A DNA stretch of 64,000 nt from Micropruina sp. Lineage in GTDB: Bacteria > Actinomycetota > Actinomycetes > Propionibacteriales > Propionibacteriaceae. Position numbers and translations under genes: made by a program. The notes beneath the pieces are model-generated. The model ran no database searches, had not been told where the DNA came from, and saw nothing but the letters and a program-made list of their open reading frames with translations. Where the stretch lies: positions 1,364,001-1,428,000 of the forward strand of contig JADJTM010000001.1 of assembly GCA_016711205.1 (NCBI GenBank), in the 5' to 3' direction. Shown piece after piece: positions 47,634 through 56,732 of this stretch. The first letter of the stretch is position 1, and every line of letters begins with the position of its first letter.

Positions 47634-48863
47634 TCAACGGGACCTTACTGAACGCGTGACTGGCCTTCGCGGTCGGGTGGTTTCCGTCCGGGGCGGCTCT
47701 ACCTGCTTCCTCCGATGGGTTCCCTCTGCCTGGAGCTTTCTGGCACCTTGGACCAATGCGACCAATAGGTTCGGCGGGATGCCGCGGGCCTTTCCGCGCC
47801 GCTTGATCTTTCGCGCGAGACCCGCCGGTTCCTGTTTGGCCAACTTCTGTATGGAGTCGACCCCCAGATCGTGAAGAATCGCCGCATACCGTGGCGTGAG
47901 TCCTTCGACTAGAAGCAGTTCGCTCGGGGCTTTGGGCGACGGCTTAGGGGGACGGCTGCGAGTGGTGGATGATGCGGAGCTGTCCTTCTGCACCACTCTC
48001 GCGGGCCGCAATGACCTTGGGCCAATGGCGAGCTGATACCACTTCGATGCCTCATCCGTGAGGCCCTCCTGGCGCGTGAGGTCACCAAGACGCCACATCA
48101 GTCCTGGATCGCTGGACGCGGCGAGTGCCTCGACGTATACGGTCCTGGCTCCGACGGGGTCCGTCCCGATAAGTTGATCTGCTTTCCGGTGCGCGACGGA
48201 GACGAAGTAAGGACCATCGATGGGAACACCGGGGACCGGCATCTGCTGCTGAGTCGTCGGCTCGTCCGAGCCGAGAAGAAACCTGGCTGTGGTCGCCTCG
48301 ACAATCGAACCCCGGTTCCGCCAACTCTGGAGACTTATGTCGATCTGGTCCTCGGTGACAGTTATCGGGCTGTCAGGCACGCCCGCCCCCTCAGTTCGGC
48401 TGCCCCCGGCAACAGAATCCAGCTGCTTGCGGTGAGCGACGATGTCCTCAATCGCAGCGTTCGGGTTGCGGGTGAGGAACTCAGTCATCGCCTCCGACCG
48501 AGCCTCCAACGCCTCGACGTCAGGACTGGACGCCGCGTGCACTGGCAGTTTGGCCGCCACGAGCATGCCGTAGACCTTGTGATCACGCGTGACAAGCGAA
48601 GGCAGCCCGCCAACGGCCTCGTTCACCGCTCGTGTGGGGGAGGCTTGGTGCATCGCCCGAGAACTCAGCTCAGCGGTGTCCACGTGTGGCAACGCGTATG
48701 CGGCCGCGATCTCGGTGGGTACATCGGGCTGGAAGGCGGCAACCACATCGCCGAACCTAGAGACGAAGACCGTGCGGCCTGCGGCCAGCGCGTCGAACAC
48801 ACGGTTCACTTCGCTCTTCAGCGCCGAGACGGGCAGGATGATGTGGTCGCTGGTGTTCGCCAT
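47634..48863 (-). CDS. Phd/YefM-like N-terminus, repeat region and helix-hairpin-helix-like C-terminus
   Basis: 409 residues. The first ~45 residues (IILPVSALKSEVNRVFDALA, AGRTVFVSRFGDVVAAFQPD) look like the DNA-binding half of a Phd-type antitoxin. The middle has TPR/Sel1-like helices (LMWRLGDLTRQEGLTDEASK WYQLAIG). After a Ser/Pro/Arg linker, ELLLVEGLTPRYAAILHDLG VDSIQKLAKQEPAGLARKI resembles DUF4332/HhH domains, and the tail is strongly basic. Divergently transcribed from 48947 across an 83-base gap with a palindrome. The combination is unfamiliar to me; each assignment is by pattern only. Confidence 0.6.
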   Translation of the reverse strand: MANTSDHIILPVSALKSEVNRVFDALAAGRTVFVSRFGDVVAAFQPDVPTEIAAAYALPHVDTAELSSRAMHQASPTRAVNEAVGGLPSLVTRDHKVYGMLVAAKLPVHAASSPDVEALEARSEAMTEFLTRNPNAAIEDIVAHRKQLDSVAGGSRTEGAGVPDSPITVTEDQIDISLQSWRNRGSIVEATTARFLLGSDEPTTQQQMPVPGVPIDGPYFVSVAHRKADQLIGTDPVGARTVYVEALAASSDPGLMWRLGDLTRQEGLTDEASKWYQLAIGPRSLRPARVVQKDSSASSTTRSRPPKPSPKAPSELLLVEGLTPRYAAILHDLGVDSIQKLAKQEPAGLARKIKRRGKARGIPPNLLVALVQGARKLQAEGTHRRKQVEPPRTETTRPRRPVTRSVRSR

Positions 48864-48915
48864 GGCGTCCTCACCTCCAACTCACTTTGACCAGCACTAT
48901 CTACGACGCTACCAC

Positions 48916-48938
48916 GGTACCGTCATGTGACGGTATCC
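48916..48938. promoter_or_regulatory. Palindromic operator candidate between divergent genes
   Basis: GGTACCGTCA-TG-TGACGGTATCC is an inverted repeat of 11 bases per arm with one mismatch. It lies 8 bases before ATG 48947 and 53 bases before ATG 48863, well placed for autoregulation by the Phd-like protein. Confidence 0.5.
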
Positions 48939-48946
48939 TACCAGCC

Positions 48947-49708
48947 ATGGAGCTGTACAAGGACCTGGCGAAGTTCTGGATGGCGTTTCTACCCGTCACG
49001 TCCGTCGTAGCGCTTGGCGTGCCACTCGTGCCGACAGTCGAGCAAATCACTCAAGTCGGCTGGATCCCCTGGGTGGGCGTGCGGTGGCCAGTCCTGGTGG
49101 CGTTCCTCGTTGCGTTGGCGGCAGTCGTGGCTATGTCGGTGCTTTGCGCTAGGGTGCTCGCTTCTGAGCCGACGCTCGTTGACACGTTACTGAGCGACAC
49201 GAACTGGCTGTCAGAAGCATTCAGCAAGTACGGGGTTGGACGGCCCTACTTCCTTGACTCCTCAAAGTTCCTAGCAGCAGAGCTAGATTCGCGAAAAAGG
49301 GACGTGAACGGAGAGTATGATAAGCGTGCCTCCGCGGTGAACGAGGTCACGGCAAGAATTTCGGCGTTGTCCGCCGACCTCAACGCAAAGGCGAAGTTCA
49401 AGGCTTTTTGGTGGGTGTTTTGTGTCGGCATCGCGGTGATGCTGGCGGCGATCCTCTTCATTCTCGGCGCCTCGGGACCCAATGTCGTCGTTGTAGTCAT
49501 CGAGCCGACGCCGGTTCAACTGCACATTCCTGCCGATCAAGTCGCGGCCGTTGGGGCCGAAACAGGTTGCACGACTCCACAGGCCGTCTCCGCGGTCGCC
49601 GTGGGCGGAACGTGGGCCAAGCCGCAGTTGCGCCTGTTTGGCTCCGGATGCTCCGATGCTGAGTGGTCGCCGCGACCTGATCTGAAGATCATCATCACGA
49701 AGGTCTAG
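48947..49708 (+). CDS. Membrane protein with three predicted helices and a central coiled coil
   Basis: 253 residues from ATG 48947. Two helices near the N-terminus (FWMAFLPVTSVVALGVPLV, LVAFLVALAAVVAMSVLCAR), a ~90-residue charged region (LAAELDSRKRDVNGEYDKRA), a third helix (WWVFCVGIAVMLAAILFILG) and a C-terminal domain outside or inside the membrane with two cysteines (GAETGCTTPQA, LFGSGCSDAEW). Family not recognised. Shares its upstream palindrome with 47634-48863. Confidence 0.65.
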   Translation: MELYKDLAKFWMAFLPVTSVVALGVPLVPTVEQITQVGWIPWVGVRWPVLVAFLVALAAVVAMSVLCARVLASEPTLVDTLLSDTNWLSEAFSKYGVGRPYFLDSSKFLAAELDSRKRDVNGEYDKRASAVNEVTARISALSADLNAKAKFKAFWWVFCVGIAVMLAAILFILGASGPNVVVVVIEPTPVQLHIPADQVAAVGAETGCTTPQAVSAVAVGGTWAKPQLRLFGSGCSDAEWSPRPDLKIIITKV

Positions 49709-49769
49709 CTTCACCCTTCGGTGGGATGGGTTCCCGCTAGAGCGCGGGCCAATAGAGGCTCTTGCGGCC

Positions 49770-50195
49770 TCAAGCCGCCGGCCAGTCGTTATCGTAATAG
49801 ATACTTTGCTTTCGCCAGACCTGGAAGTCGGCTATTCGGCAGTTGTAGATGTCCCACGCTGGACCGTTATGCAGGTCCTTGATCAGTACAGGTGTTCCTC
49901 GCAGATCGCCTTTGATTGGCGACGCCCCGAGTTCGGCCGTTGTTCTGGCAACTAGAGTAACTATCAAGACACGGTCGGCGTCACTAGACGTGTCCACGAT
50001 TGCGAACTGAGCCAAGTTCGTGTTGATTGGTCCCGGGATCACGTCGAGCGGAGGCGCAAGCGTGACTGGTATGCCATCAATGAGTTTTGCCGCGAAGTCT
50101 CTGAGCTTGGGCGTGGTCCCCGCGAAGTGCGCGCCGAAGTGTTCGGACAGGCGCCGAGTTCCAGCCGCCGCTGGACCCACAATTCCCCTTCCCAC
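49770..50195 (-). CDS. Hypothetical protein
   Basis: 141 residues (GTG start). DFAAKLIDGIPVTLAPPLDV, FAIVDTSSDADRVLIVTLVA and a C-terminus DIYNCRIADFQVWRKQSIYY are protein-like, but no family comes to mind. The true N-terminus may have been lost to the IS3 end 80 bases upstream. Confidence 0.45.
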   Translation of the reverse strand: MGRGIVGPAAAGTRRLSEHFGAHFAGTTPKLRDFAAKLIDGIPVTLAPPLDVIPGPINTNLAQFAIVDTSSDADRVLIVTLVARTTAELGASPIKGDLRGTPVLIKDLHNGPAWDIYNCRIADFQVWRKQSIYYDNDWPAA

Positions 50196-50276
50196 GGGTC
50201 GAACTGTAGCCTGAGTCTGGGGGACCGAGCTCGGGTATTTGCGGAGACATGCGACCGTTGCCGTCCGCAGAAAGGT

Positions 50277-50654
50277 TGAACCGCCCCGGCATGTCCGGAG
50301 ACTCCGAACCTTGGGAAGGTTGGAGTCATGTCAGGGAACACACATAAGAGGTATCCGGCTGAGTTGAAGCAGCGGGCGGTGCGGATGTATGCCGAGATGA
50401 GACCGGATCAGGCCACGGACTGGGCGGCGATGGCCAGGGTGGCGGAGCTGTTGGGCATCTCGACCGCCGAAACGGTCCGCAAGTGGGTGCGGCAGGCCGA
50501 GATTGACCAGGGCGATCGACCGGGCACGACGAGCGAGGAGTCGGCGGAGATCAAGCGGTTGAAGCGGGAGAACGCGGAGCTGAAACGAGCGAACGCGATC
50601 CTGAAAGCGGCCTCGGTTTTCTTCGCGTCAATACCCTCAGATGAGACCCGGTAG
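50277..50654 (+). pseudogene. IS3-family left end and OrfA, truncated by IS110
   Basis: Left inverted repeat TGAACCGCCCCGGCATGTCC at 50277. OrfA (50328-50654) starts MSGNTHKRYPAELKQRAVRM and runs through the zipper EIKRLKRENAELKRANAILK AASVFFA, then reads IPSDETR from foreign sequence. OrfB and the right end are absent. Confidence 0.88.
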
Positions 50655-50856
50655 CGTTCGCTCCTTTCTTCGCTGCCCGAGCTGGAGACGTTCTTCAGTG
50701 CGTGGCTTGTCGTCCGATGTGCGGCGTTGCCGGGTCTGTCCGTGCTGGCTGGCCGGGTCGTGGCTTGATAGGAGCGTGCCGTTCTGCCCGATTGAGGCGT
50801 GCCCGGCCTGGCCGGCCAGCATGGGGTCCCAGATGACTCCAACGAAGGAGCGGAAC
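50655..50856 (+). ncRNA. Upstream non-coding end of an IS110 element, candidate bridge RNA region
   Basis: About 200 bases between the broken IS3 OrfA and the IS110 transposase without a gene. In IS110-family elements the non-coding end beside the recombinase specifies a structured bridge RNA that pairs with donor and target. Complementary G/C-rich segments such as GCCGGGTCTG and TGGCCGGGTC/GGCCTGGCCGGCC suggest folding. Exact ends unknown. Confidence 0.4.
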
Positions 50857-51915
50857 ATGGTTGTGATGATCGGTGCCGATTCACACAAGGCCACTCACAC
50901 GGTGGTCGCAGTCGACGAGCTGGGCAGGGTCCTGGCCAGCAAGCAGGTCCGGGCCACCAGCGAGGGCCATCTGCTACTCACCCAGTGGGCCGCCCAGTTT
51001 GGTGAGGTGATGTTCGCTTTGGAGGATTGCCGTCACCTGACCCGCAGGTTGGAGGCCGATCTGCTGCGGGCCGGGCATCGGGTGGTGCGGGTGCCGACCC
51101 GGTTGATGGCGCAGGCACGGCGAAGCGCCCGCGAGCCGGGCAAGTCTGACCCGATTGACGCCGAGGCAGTCGCTCACGCAGCTTTGCGTTATCCAGACCT
51201 GCCGCGGGCCGAGTTGGACGGGCCGGCCCGGGAGGTGAAGCTGTTGTCCGATTACCGGCGTGACTTGGTGAATCAACGCACCAGGATCGCCGCACAAGTC
51301 CGCTGGCATCTGCATGAAATCGACCCGACCCTGGCTGTCCCGTCCCGCGGGTTGCGCCGCAAAACGGTCGTCACCCAGCTGCAGGCGCGGCTCGCAACTA
51401 CCACCGGCGTGGTGGCCCGACTGGCCCGCAACCTGCTGGATCGATGCGCTGACCTGAACCAGCAGATCGCCGCCCTGGAAGTCGAGCTGCGTGACCTGGT
51501 CCGCGAGCTGGCGCCATCGCTGCTGGCCATCCCGGGCTGCGGGGTGTTGTCCGCGGCAGCCATTGTGGGCGAGACCGCCGGAGTGCACAGGTTCCGCTCG
51601 CGCGCCGCGTTCGCACGATTCACCGGCACCGCCCCAGTCCCGGTATGGTCCGGAGCCAGCGCCGGAAAAGTGCGGCTGAACCGCGGCGGAAACCGGGCCA
51701 TGAACTGCGCCTTGCACAACATCGCCATCACCCAATCCCGGCGCGGCGTCGGCGCCGGTTCGGCATACATCACCAAGCAGACCAGCCGCGGCAAGGACAC
51801 TACCGCCGCCCTTCGACTCCTGCGCCGCCGGCTCTCCGACACCGTTTTCACCGCCCTGCGACTCGACCAGATCACCACGCCGAAGGCGCAACCAACCCTC
51901 CAACGAGCCGCTTGA
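50857..51915 (+). CDS. IS110-family DEDD recombinase
   Basis: 352 residues from ATG 50857 (GAAGGAG upstream). DEDD N-terminal domain: MIGADSHKATHTVVAVDELG (D), MFALEDCRHLTRRLEADLL (E), KSDPIDAEAVAHAAL (D, D). C-terminal Transposase_20 domain with serine region: LAIPGCGVLSAAAIVGETAG, SRAAFARFTGTAPVPVWSGA, RLNRGGNRAMNCALHNIAI. Intact, so possibly active. Confidence 0.93.
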   Translation: MVVMIGADSHKATHTVVAVDELGRVLASKQVRATSEGHLLLTQWAAQFGEVMFALEDCRHLTRRLEADLLRAGHRVVRVPTRLMAQARRSAREPGKSDPIDAEAVAHAALRYPDLPRAELDGPAREVKLLSDYRRDLVNQRTRIAAQVRWHLHEIDPTLAVPSRGLRRKTVVTQLQARLATTTGVVARLARNLLDRCADLNQQIAALEVELRDLVRELAPSLLAIPGCGVLSAAAIVGETAGVHRFRSRAAFARFTGTAPVPVWSGASAGKVRLNRGGNRAMNCALHNIAITQSRRGVGAGSAYITKQTSRGKDTTAALRLLRRRLSDTVFTALRLDQITTPKAQPTLQRAA

Positions 51916-51939
51916 CAACATAGGAGCATCGCCGAGCTC

Positions 51940-52255
51940 GACCGGCCCGGGCAGTGACCAGCTGGTGCTCATCCAACAACCGTTCCCTGACCCGCAGCGC
52001 GGTGTGACGCTGCTTGCGTGGCGCGTCCAGGTCCTGGCGCAGCATCGCGTCGATCAACGGCTTCACCGGGTCCAGCACCGGCGCCGTGCGGACCGGCACC
52101 TTCCGTGGCGGCGGCTCCGCCGAGGCCAACGCCTGCCGCACCGTACGCCGGTGCACCCCATGCCGGGCCGCCAACTCGCGGATCGACACATCCGGATCAT
52201 CCCGACGTTCCCTACGGATCGCTTCGAACACCCTGACACGACTCCCAACAGACAC
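51940..52255 (-). pseudogene. IS21-family IstA, N-terminal fragment
   Basis: About 100 residues from GTG 52255: SVGSRVRVFEAIRRERRDDP, SIRELAARHGVHRRTVRQAL (helix-turn-helix), ASAEPPPRKVPVRTAPVLDP, IDAMLRQDLDAPRKQRHTAL. The rest of IstA and IstB are gone. The element end with its repeats lies at 52304-52394. Confidence 0.88.
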
Positions 52256-52303
52256 TCCGGCCCTTCCCCCGCGCGTCGACGAACTTGCCGTCGACCAGCG
52301 TCA

Positions 52304-52394
52304 GGTGGGGCCAGATCAGACCGTCATAACCGCCCCGGAGTGTCGCTGCCGGGGCCAGATCAGACCGTCACGGTGGGGCCAAATCAGAGTGTCA
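52304..52394. repeat. IS21 terminal repeats
   Basis: Three direct copies of GGGGCCAGATCAGACCGTCA: 52307-52326, 52351-52370 and a variant (GGGGCCAAATCAGAGTGTCA) 52375-52394. The last ends in TGTCA, the usual IS21 tip. These are the multiple transposase binding sites at IS21 ends. Confidence 0.8.
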
Positions 52395-52793
52395 TTTCCA
52401 GGTTCCTGCCGGACTTGTCGTCATTGAGATGTCATCGGTGTGTCGTTTCTCGGGTTGTCATCTGGGGCGATGCTTCGGGTATGGCGTCGCGTGGCCTGCT
52501 GGAAGTCGAGGTTCGGTACCTTGAAGAGCGCGGCGACGCGGTTGCGGGGCGGTTGGCTGAGGTGAACGCCGAGGCTGTGGTGGCTGGCAGACTTGTCCGG
52601 CGGTTCCCGCGTGTGGCGTGTCGAGATAGTCCAAGCTGCTCTGCGAGGGATCGATGCTCTCCTATGCATCACAGTCGCGAGTTCGCCCCTCGCCACCCTC
52701 ACCCGCTGCACGTAGGTGGTCCGGGAGCTGGCACCTTCCGAGGGCGCGGCGGAGAACGAGCGCGCCGCCGCGCGCGTAGGACACCTGCAAGGG
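52395..52793. other. 400 bases without a supported gene
   Basis: The first 60 bases contain TGTCAT/TGTCGT motifs like a decayed IS end. A plus-strand frame (MASRGLLEVEVRYLEERGDA at about 52482) may be the start of a lost gene but turns to chance sequence after ~45 residues. Confidence 0.35.
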
Positions 52794-54134
52794 TTACTGA
52801 TCTGTAAGGAAGCGCTCGTGTTGATCAGCCACATCGAGCGCTAGAAAGAGTCGCTCTGATAGGCGTCTGGTGACCTTGCCTGGAGTTCGCTGGATCTCCT
52901 CTAGAGTCGCCGCAGCCGTCATTTGATAGCGATCATTCTCGTACGGGACGCTGTACGGGGCGATATCCGCGCGTAGCCCAGCGAGCCCCCCAACAGACAT
53001 TCCTAGAAGCCATGAACCGGTATAGCCACTTATGTTGGCGACGGACTCCACCAAGCCAGGGAACAGTCGCGTGAACCTCGCGATTCCAGCAGAATCGACC
53101 AACACCTGGTCCCGACGGACGTAGGAGAATGGCGCGGCCATCGCCCTGACGTGACCGTCGTAGGAGAACTCAACCTCCCCAACAGCCCAAGGCAATTGCG
53201 CAACAGGGTCGCCGTTGCCAAGGTCACGTTCCACGGAGAGGCCAAAGCTGGCTGCTACCCCATCCGTGCGTCGCGCGGGAGAACTCAGCTTGTCGTATGA
53301 CGGAGTTGCCTCCCTTGTTGTTCTGAAGAAACCGTGAAGGTTGCTCTTGTCAGCCTCACCGACGGACTCGATCAGGCTGTAGACCAGCCCATGGTAGTCA
53401 GAGCCGCTCAGCAGATCTCCCAAGAGTGGTGTCCGATTGGCGAGCGGAACGGCTGTAAGGAACAGACGGACCGGGGGCTCCCCAACCGATGACCTAACAA
53501 TCGGGTCACGTCCGACGTAGTTGTCCAGTTCCGCCTCTGCTGCCCGCAGATCCAGTTCGTAATCCTTTAGGCGGCGGCGGACTTCCGGATCGGACAGGCG
53601 ATACTTGGTTTTGTCGCCTCGACCGAAGTAGACGTGGTTGACCATGTGTAACCCGACGCGCGAGATTGGCACCCTTACCAGAACGTAGCCCAGAGTCGGG
53701 TCCGCGTCGGACTGAATCACTCGACATGTGACCTCTAAGGGAGGGTCTGGGGTTGAGCGTGCGATCTGTTCGATCCGCTCCGCGAGGCCCTTGAGGGGCG
53801 TGGGCGTCAGGGCCGGTTCGTCAGAAGGTCCGCCCTTCTCATCGACGCCGATGAGCACCGCTCCGCCGTCAATCGCGAACTGCACCAAGTCGCGGGCGAG
53901 TTCCGCATTCCCTGATTTCCCTGAAGGTACCTCGCGCTTCAGATCCAGAAAGTGATTCTCCTCAAGGAGGCCGGAAGCTATGGCCACATGGAGTTCAGCC
54001 TCTGACCTCGGCTCCCAGCGGGGCACATCAGGTGAGAGGTAGACCACGGTGCGATTCTTCACCGCGGAGGCAGGCAAGGGCAACGGATGCTTCGCGTCAC
54101 CTTGATGGCAATCGCGAGGTAACGCAACAGACAA
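52794..54134 (-). CDS. AlbA_2/Schlafen-type DNA-binding or ATPase-like protein
   Basis: Up to 446 residues; the first ~30 may not be translated. The AlbA_2 domain is clear: ENHFLDLKREVPSGKSGNAE, LARDLVQFAIDGGAVLIGVD, LAERIEQIARSTPDPPLEVT, YVLVRVPISRVGLHMVNHVY FGRGDKTKYRLSDPEVRR. The C-terminal ~250 residues (GYTGSWLLGMSVGGLAGLRA, YENDRYQMTAAATLEEIQRT) are not recognised. AlbA_2 proteins range from regulators to Schlafen-like RNases in defence loci. Confidence 0.75.
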   Translation of the reverse strand: MSVALPRDCHQGDAKHPLPLPASAVKNRTVVYLSPDVPRWEPRSEAELHVAIASGLLEENHFLDLKREVPSGKSGNAELARDLVQFAIDGGAVLIGVDEKGGPSDEPALTPTPLKGLAERIEQIARSTPDPPLEVTCRVIQSDADPTLGYVLVRVPISRVGLHMVNHVYFGRGDKTKYRLSDPEVRRRLKDYELDLRAAEAELDNYVGRDPIVRSSVGEPPVRLFLTAVPLANRTPLLGDLLSGSDYHGLVYSLIESVGEADKSNLHGFFRTTREATPSYDKLSSPARRTDGVAASFGLSVERDLGNGDPVAQLPWAVGEVEFSYDGHVRAMAAPFSYVRRDQVLVDSAGIARFTRLFPGLVESVANISGYTGSWLLGMSVGGLAGLRADIAPYSVPYENDRYQMTAAATLEEIQRTPGKVTRRLSERLFLALDVADQHERFLTDQ

Positions 54135-54359
54135 CCGTAGCCGTCAAGGATCCTCGAGTGGCCGTCCGATACCGACCGTGCGCCCACGGGAAGCTGGCCA
54201 TCCTCGACTCGATGAGTAGAAGGCCCTGACCCCATCCCTGGTGCCGTTACAAAGGACGCACCACGCACCAATGATGCCCCGGGGTGGTCGAAACGTCGGC
54301 AACTGCCGCGAGCAGCGCTCGGCTGGGTGAGCGTGAGCGGCTACCGGCACACTGGGCAA

Positions 54360-54759
54360 ATGGACCGGATGGGTCGCTGTGAGCTGCACTATCGCGCGCT
54401 GGAGGGAGACGTTCAGGGCATCCATGCGCGCCTGGCCGCTGGCGATCTAGTAAATTCCACCGACCACGCCGGCTTCACGCCGCTCCACTTCGCCGCCCAA
54501 GAGTCGAACTCAGCCGTAGCCACAGCCCCTCCTCGACGCCGGCGCCACCGTCGACGCGCAAGACAAGTTCGGCAACACGCCTCTCTTCAGAGCCGTGTTC
54601 AACTCCGGTGGAGAAGGAGACACCATCGAAGCGCTCCTCCGCGCTGGAGCAGATCCGGATGTCCCCAATCACTCAGGAGTCACCCCCCGAGCACTCGCCA
54701 AGTTGATAGCCAACTACGATGTCAGCCAGTTGCTGCCACCCCCAGCAAGCGACATTTGA
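54360..54759 (+). pseudogene. Ankyrin-repeat protein with a frameshift
   Basis: The first part (MDRMGRCELHYRALEGDVQG, LVNSTDHAGFTPLHFAAQES) and the second part, in another frame (LLDAGATVDAQDKFGNTPLF, RAVFNSGGEGDTIEALLRAG ADPDVPNHSGVTPRALAKL), make about four ankyrin repeats. The switch is near 54515; the span is 400 nt, one base over a multiple of three. Ankyrin proteins of this size are often immunity proteins or adaptors. Confidence 0.75.
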
Positions 54760-55134
54760 ACATCCGGTCATGCCGCGGTCCGCGCGCTCTGTGTGCTGGG
54801 GGTGAAGGGATTGGATGGCAGCTGAGTCGTCATGCTTCCTGTCCGCCTTGCGGTCGATCCGTTCCGTCTCGTCTTTGCTGAGGTTGCCCGCCTTGAGTTG
54901 CGGCGCTGCCCTCGCCTTTGCATTGCGAGCATGCGCCTTGTAGGGCATGGGATAGTTGCCTGACTCTTCCTTAGCGCCTTCGTGCGCGCCTCTCGGGAAG
55001 TCCGAAGTCCTTCTCCAGAGAGGTCCTCCCCCAGAACCACCACCGTTGCGATGTCGCTGCATTCCACGCGTCACCGAAACGCCGCAATACCCCAGCGGTG
55101 GGTACCCGCCCATGGGCGGTCTCGGACGGTCAGG
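54760..55134. other. 375 bases with at most one small ORF
   Basis: A minus-strand frame from ATG 54948 (MPYKAHARNAKARAAPQLKA GNLSKDETERIDRKADRKH) is very basic and could be a small protein, but its 3' end overlaps the ankyrin gene. A dispersed repeat starts at 54759. Confidence 0.35.
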
Positions 55135-55344
55135 TCAGCCGCCCGGAGAGCGCCGACTGCTCATCCACCCACGGACGCCGGCGTAGGCCGCCCCACATGC
55201 GGCGAGGCCGAAGGCCAGCCCGCCCATGCCTGCCCATGCCTCCACCTCGCAGGCGGAGGAGGCGTCAAGAGTTCCGGCTCTTTCACGCATTTGACATGCC
55301 GAGTTCATCTGGTTCCAGAGCGTGAGGACGCCCCCGAGACCGAT

Positions 55345-56732
55345 GACAGAGCCCCGGGGAGTGGTGGGGTTTGGGTGACGGCGCGGCGTCCTGAGTGAGG
55401 GGGCCATCGGCGAGATTCTCGATGTGTACCGCCAAGTACTCATCGAAGGAGAGCTCACCGATGGCCTTGTCTGATTCTGCCTTGTCCGAGCTGATGGAGG
55501 TGTTCCGCTCCGGGGAGGGCACCGATTTCATCCGCGAGTGTGTCCGGGTCGCGATGCAGGACCTGATCGATACCGAAGCAAGCAGCGTGATCGGTGCCGG
55601 CCGGTATGAACGCACCGAGACCCGCACCACTGAGCGCAACGGGTCACGACCCCGGCTGCTCACCACCCATGCCGGCGACATCCAGTTGGCGGTGCCGAAA
55701 CTGCGCAGCGGCTCGTTCTTCCCGAGCATCTTGTCGCCGCGACGCAGGATTGATCAGGCCCTGTATGCGGTGGTGATGGAGGCCTACGTGCACGGCGTTT
55801 CCACCCGCAGCGTCGATGATCTGGTGGTTGCCCTGGGCGGCACCGGCATCTCCAAGTCGGAGGTGTCACGCATCTGCGCCGGCTTGGACGAGACCGTCGG
55901 TGCGTTCCGCACCCGCCGACTCGACCATGTCAGGTTCCCTTACGTCTATCTGGACGCCACCTATCTGCATGTGCGGACCGAGCAGGCGATGGTGGTGTCC
56001 AAAGCGGTCGTGGTCGCCACCGGCGTCACTGATCAGGGCCGCCGCGAGATCCTCGGCGTCGACGTCGGTGACAGCGAAGACGAAGTGTTCTGGCGCGGCT
56101 TCCTCACCTCGTTGAAGAAGCGCGGCCTGGCCGGGGTGAGGCTGGTCATCTCCGACCAGCACGCAGGCCTGGTCGCTGCCATCGCCCGCGGCCTGCAGGG
56201 CAGCAGCCATCAACGCTGCCGGGTGCACTTCATCCGCAACGTGCTCGCCCACGTCGCCAAGGGCGAGGCCGAAATGGTCGCCGCGGTGTTCCGCACCATC
56301 TTCGCTCAACCCGACCTGCCCTCGATGAGCAACCAATGGGACAAGGTCACCGGCGAGCTCGCCGGCCGCTACCCCAAGATCGGTGACCTGATGGATCAAG
56401 CGAAAGCCGAAGTGCTCGCCTTCGCGGTCTTCCCCCGCGAGCACTGGCGCAAGATCTGGTCCACCAACCCGCTCGAGCGGCTCAACAAGGAAATCAAACG
56501 CCGCGCCCGCGTGGTCGGCATCTTTCCCAACGAAGCCGCCGTCATCCGACTCGTCGGCGCCGTCCTGGCCGACACCCACGACGAATGGGCCACCGATGAG
56601 CGCCGCTACCTCTCCGAAGAATCCATGGCCAAAATCGGCAAACCCAGCAACAATGAACCCGTCGCCCTCAACCAGGGCTGACCGGTCGGCATCGAGATGA
56701 CCTCAAAGCCCACCACTCCCCGGGACTCTTAC
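55345..56732 (+). mobile_element. IS256-family element E (1388 bp), intact
   Basis: Flanked by AGACCGAT at 55337-55344 and 56733-56740. Inverted ends GACAGAGCCCCGGGGAGTGG and GTAAGAGTCCCGGGGAGTGG. Confidence 0.96.
55461..56681 (+). CDS. IS256-family transposase, intact
   Basis: 406 residues from ATG 55461 (AAGGAGA upstream). DDE: FPYVYLDATYLHVRTEQAMV, VRLVISDQHAGLVAAIARGL, KIWSTNPLERLNKEIKRRAR; the HRCRVHF-type segment is QRCRVHFIRNVLAHVAKGEA. No frameshift or stop. Of all IS256 copies here this is the only one with an undamaged gene. Confidence 0.95.
   Translation: MALSDSALSELMEVFRSGEGTDFIRECVRVAMQDLIDTEASSVIGAGRYERTETRTTERNGSRPRLLTTHAGDIQLAVPKLRSGSFFPSILSPRRRIDQALYAVVMEAYVHGVSTRSVDDLVVALGGTGISKSEVSRICAGLDETVGAFRTRRLDHVRFPYVYLDATYLHVRTEQAMVVSKAVVVATGVTDQGRREILGVDVGDSEDEVFWRGFLTSLKKRGLAGVRLVISDQHAGLVAAIARGLQGSSHQRCRVHFIRNVLAHVAKGEAEMVAAVFRTIFAQPDLPSMSNQWDKVTGELAGRYPKIGDLMDQAKAEVLAFAVFPREHWRKIWSTNPLERLNKEIKRRARVVGIFPNEAAVIRLVGAVLADTHDEWATDERRYLSEESMAKIGKPSNNEPVALNQG

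Noticed and set aside
52304..52394. CRISPR array
   Set aside because: Three copies only, unequal spacing and 20-base units ending in TGTCA at an IstA fragment; these are IS21 terminal binding sites.
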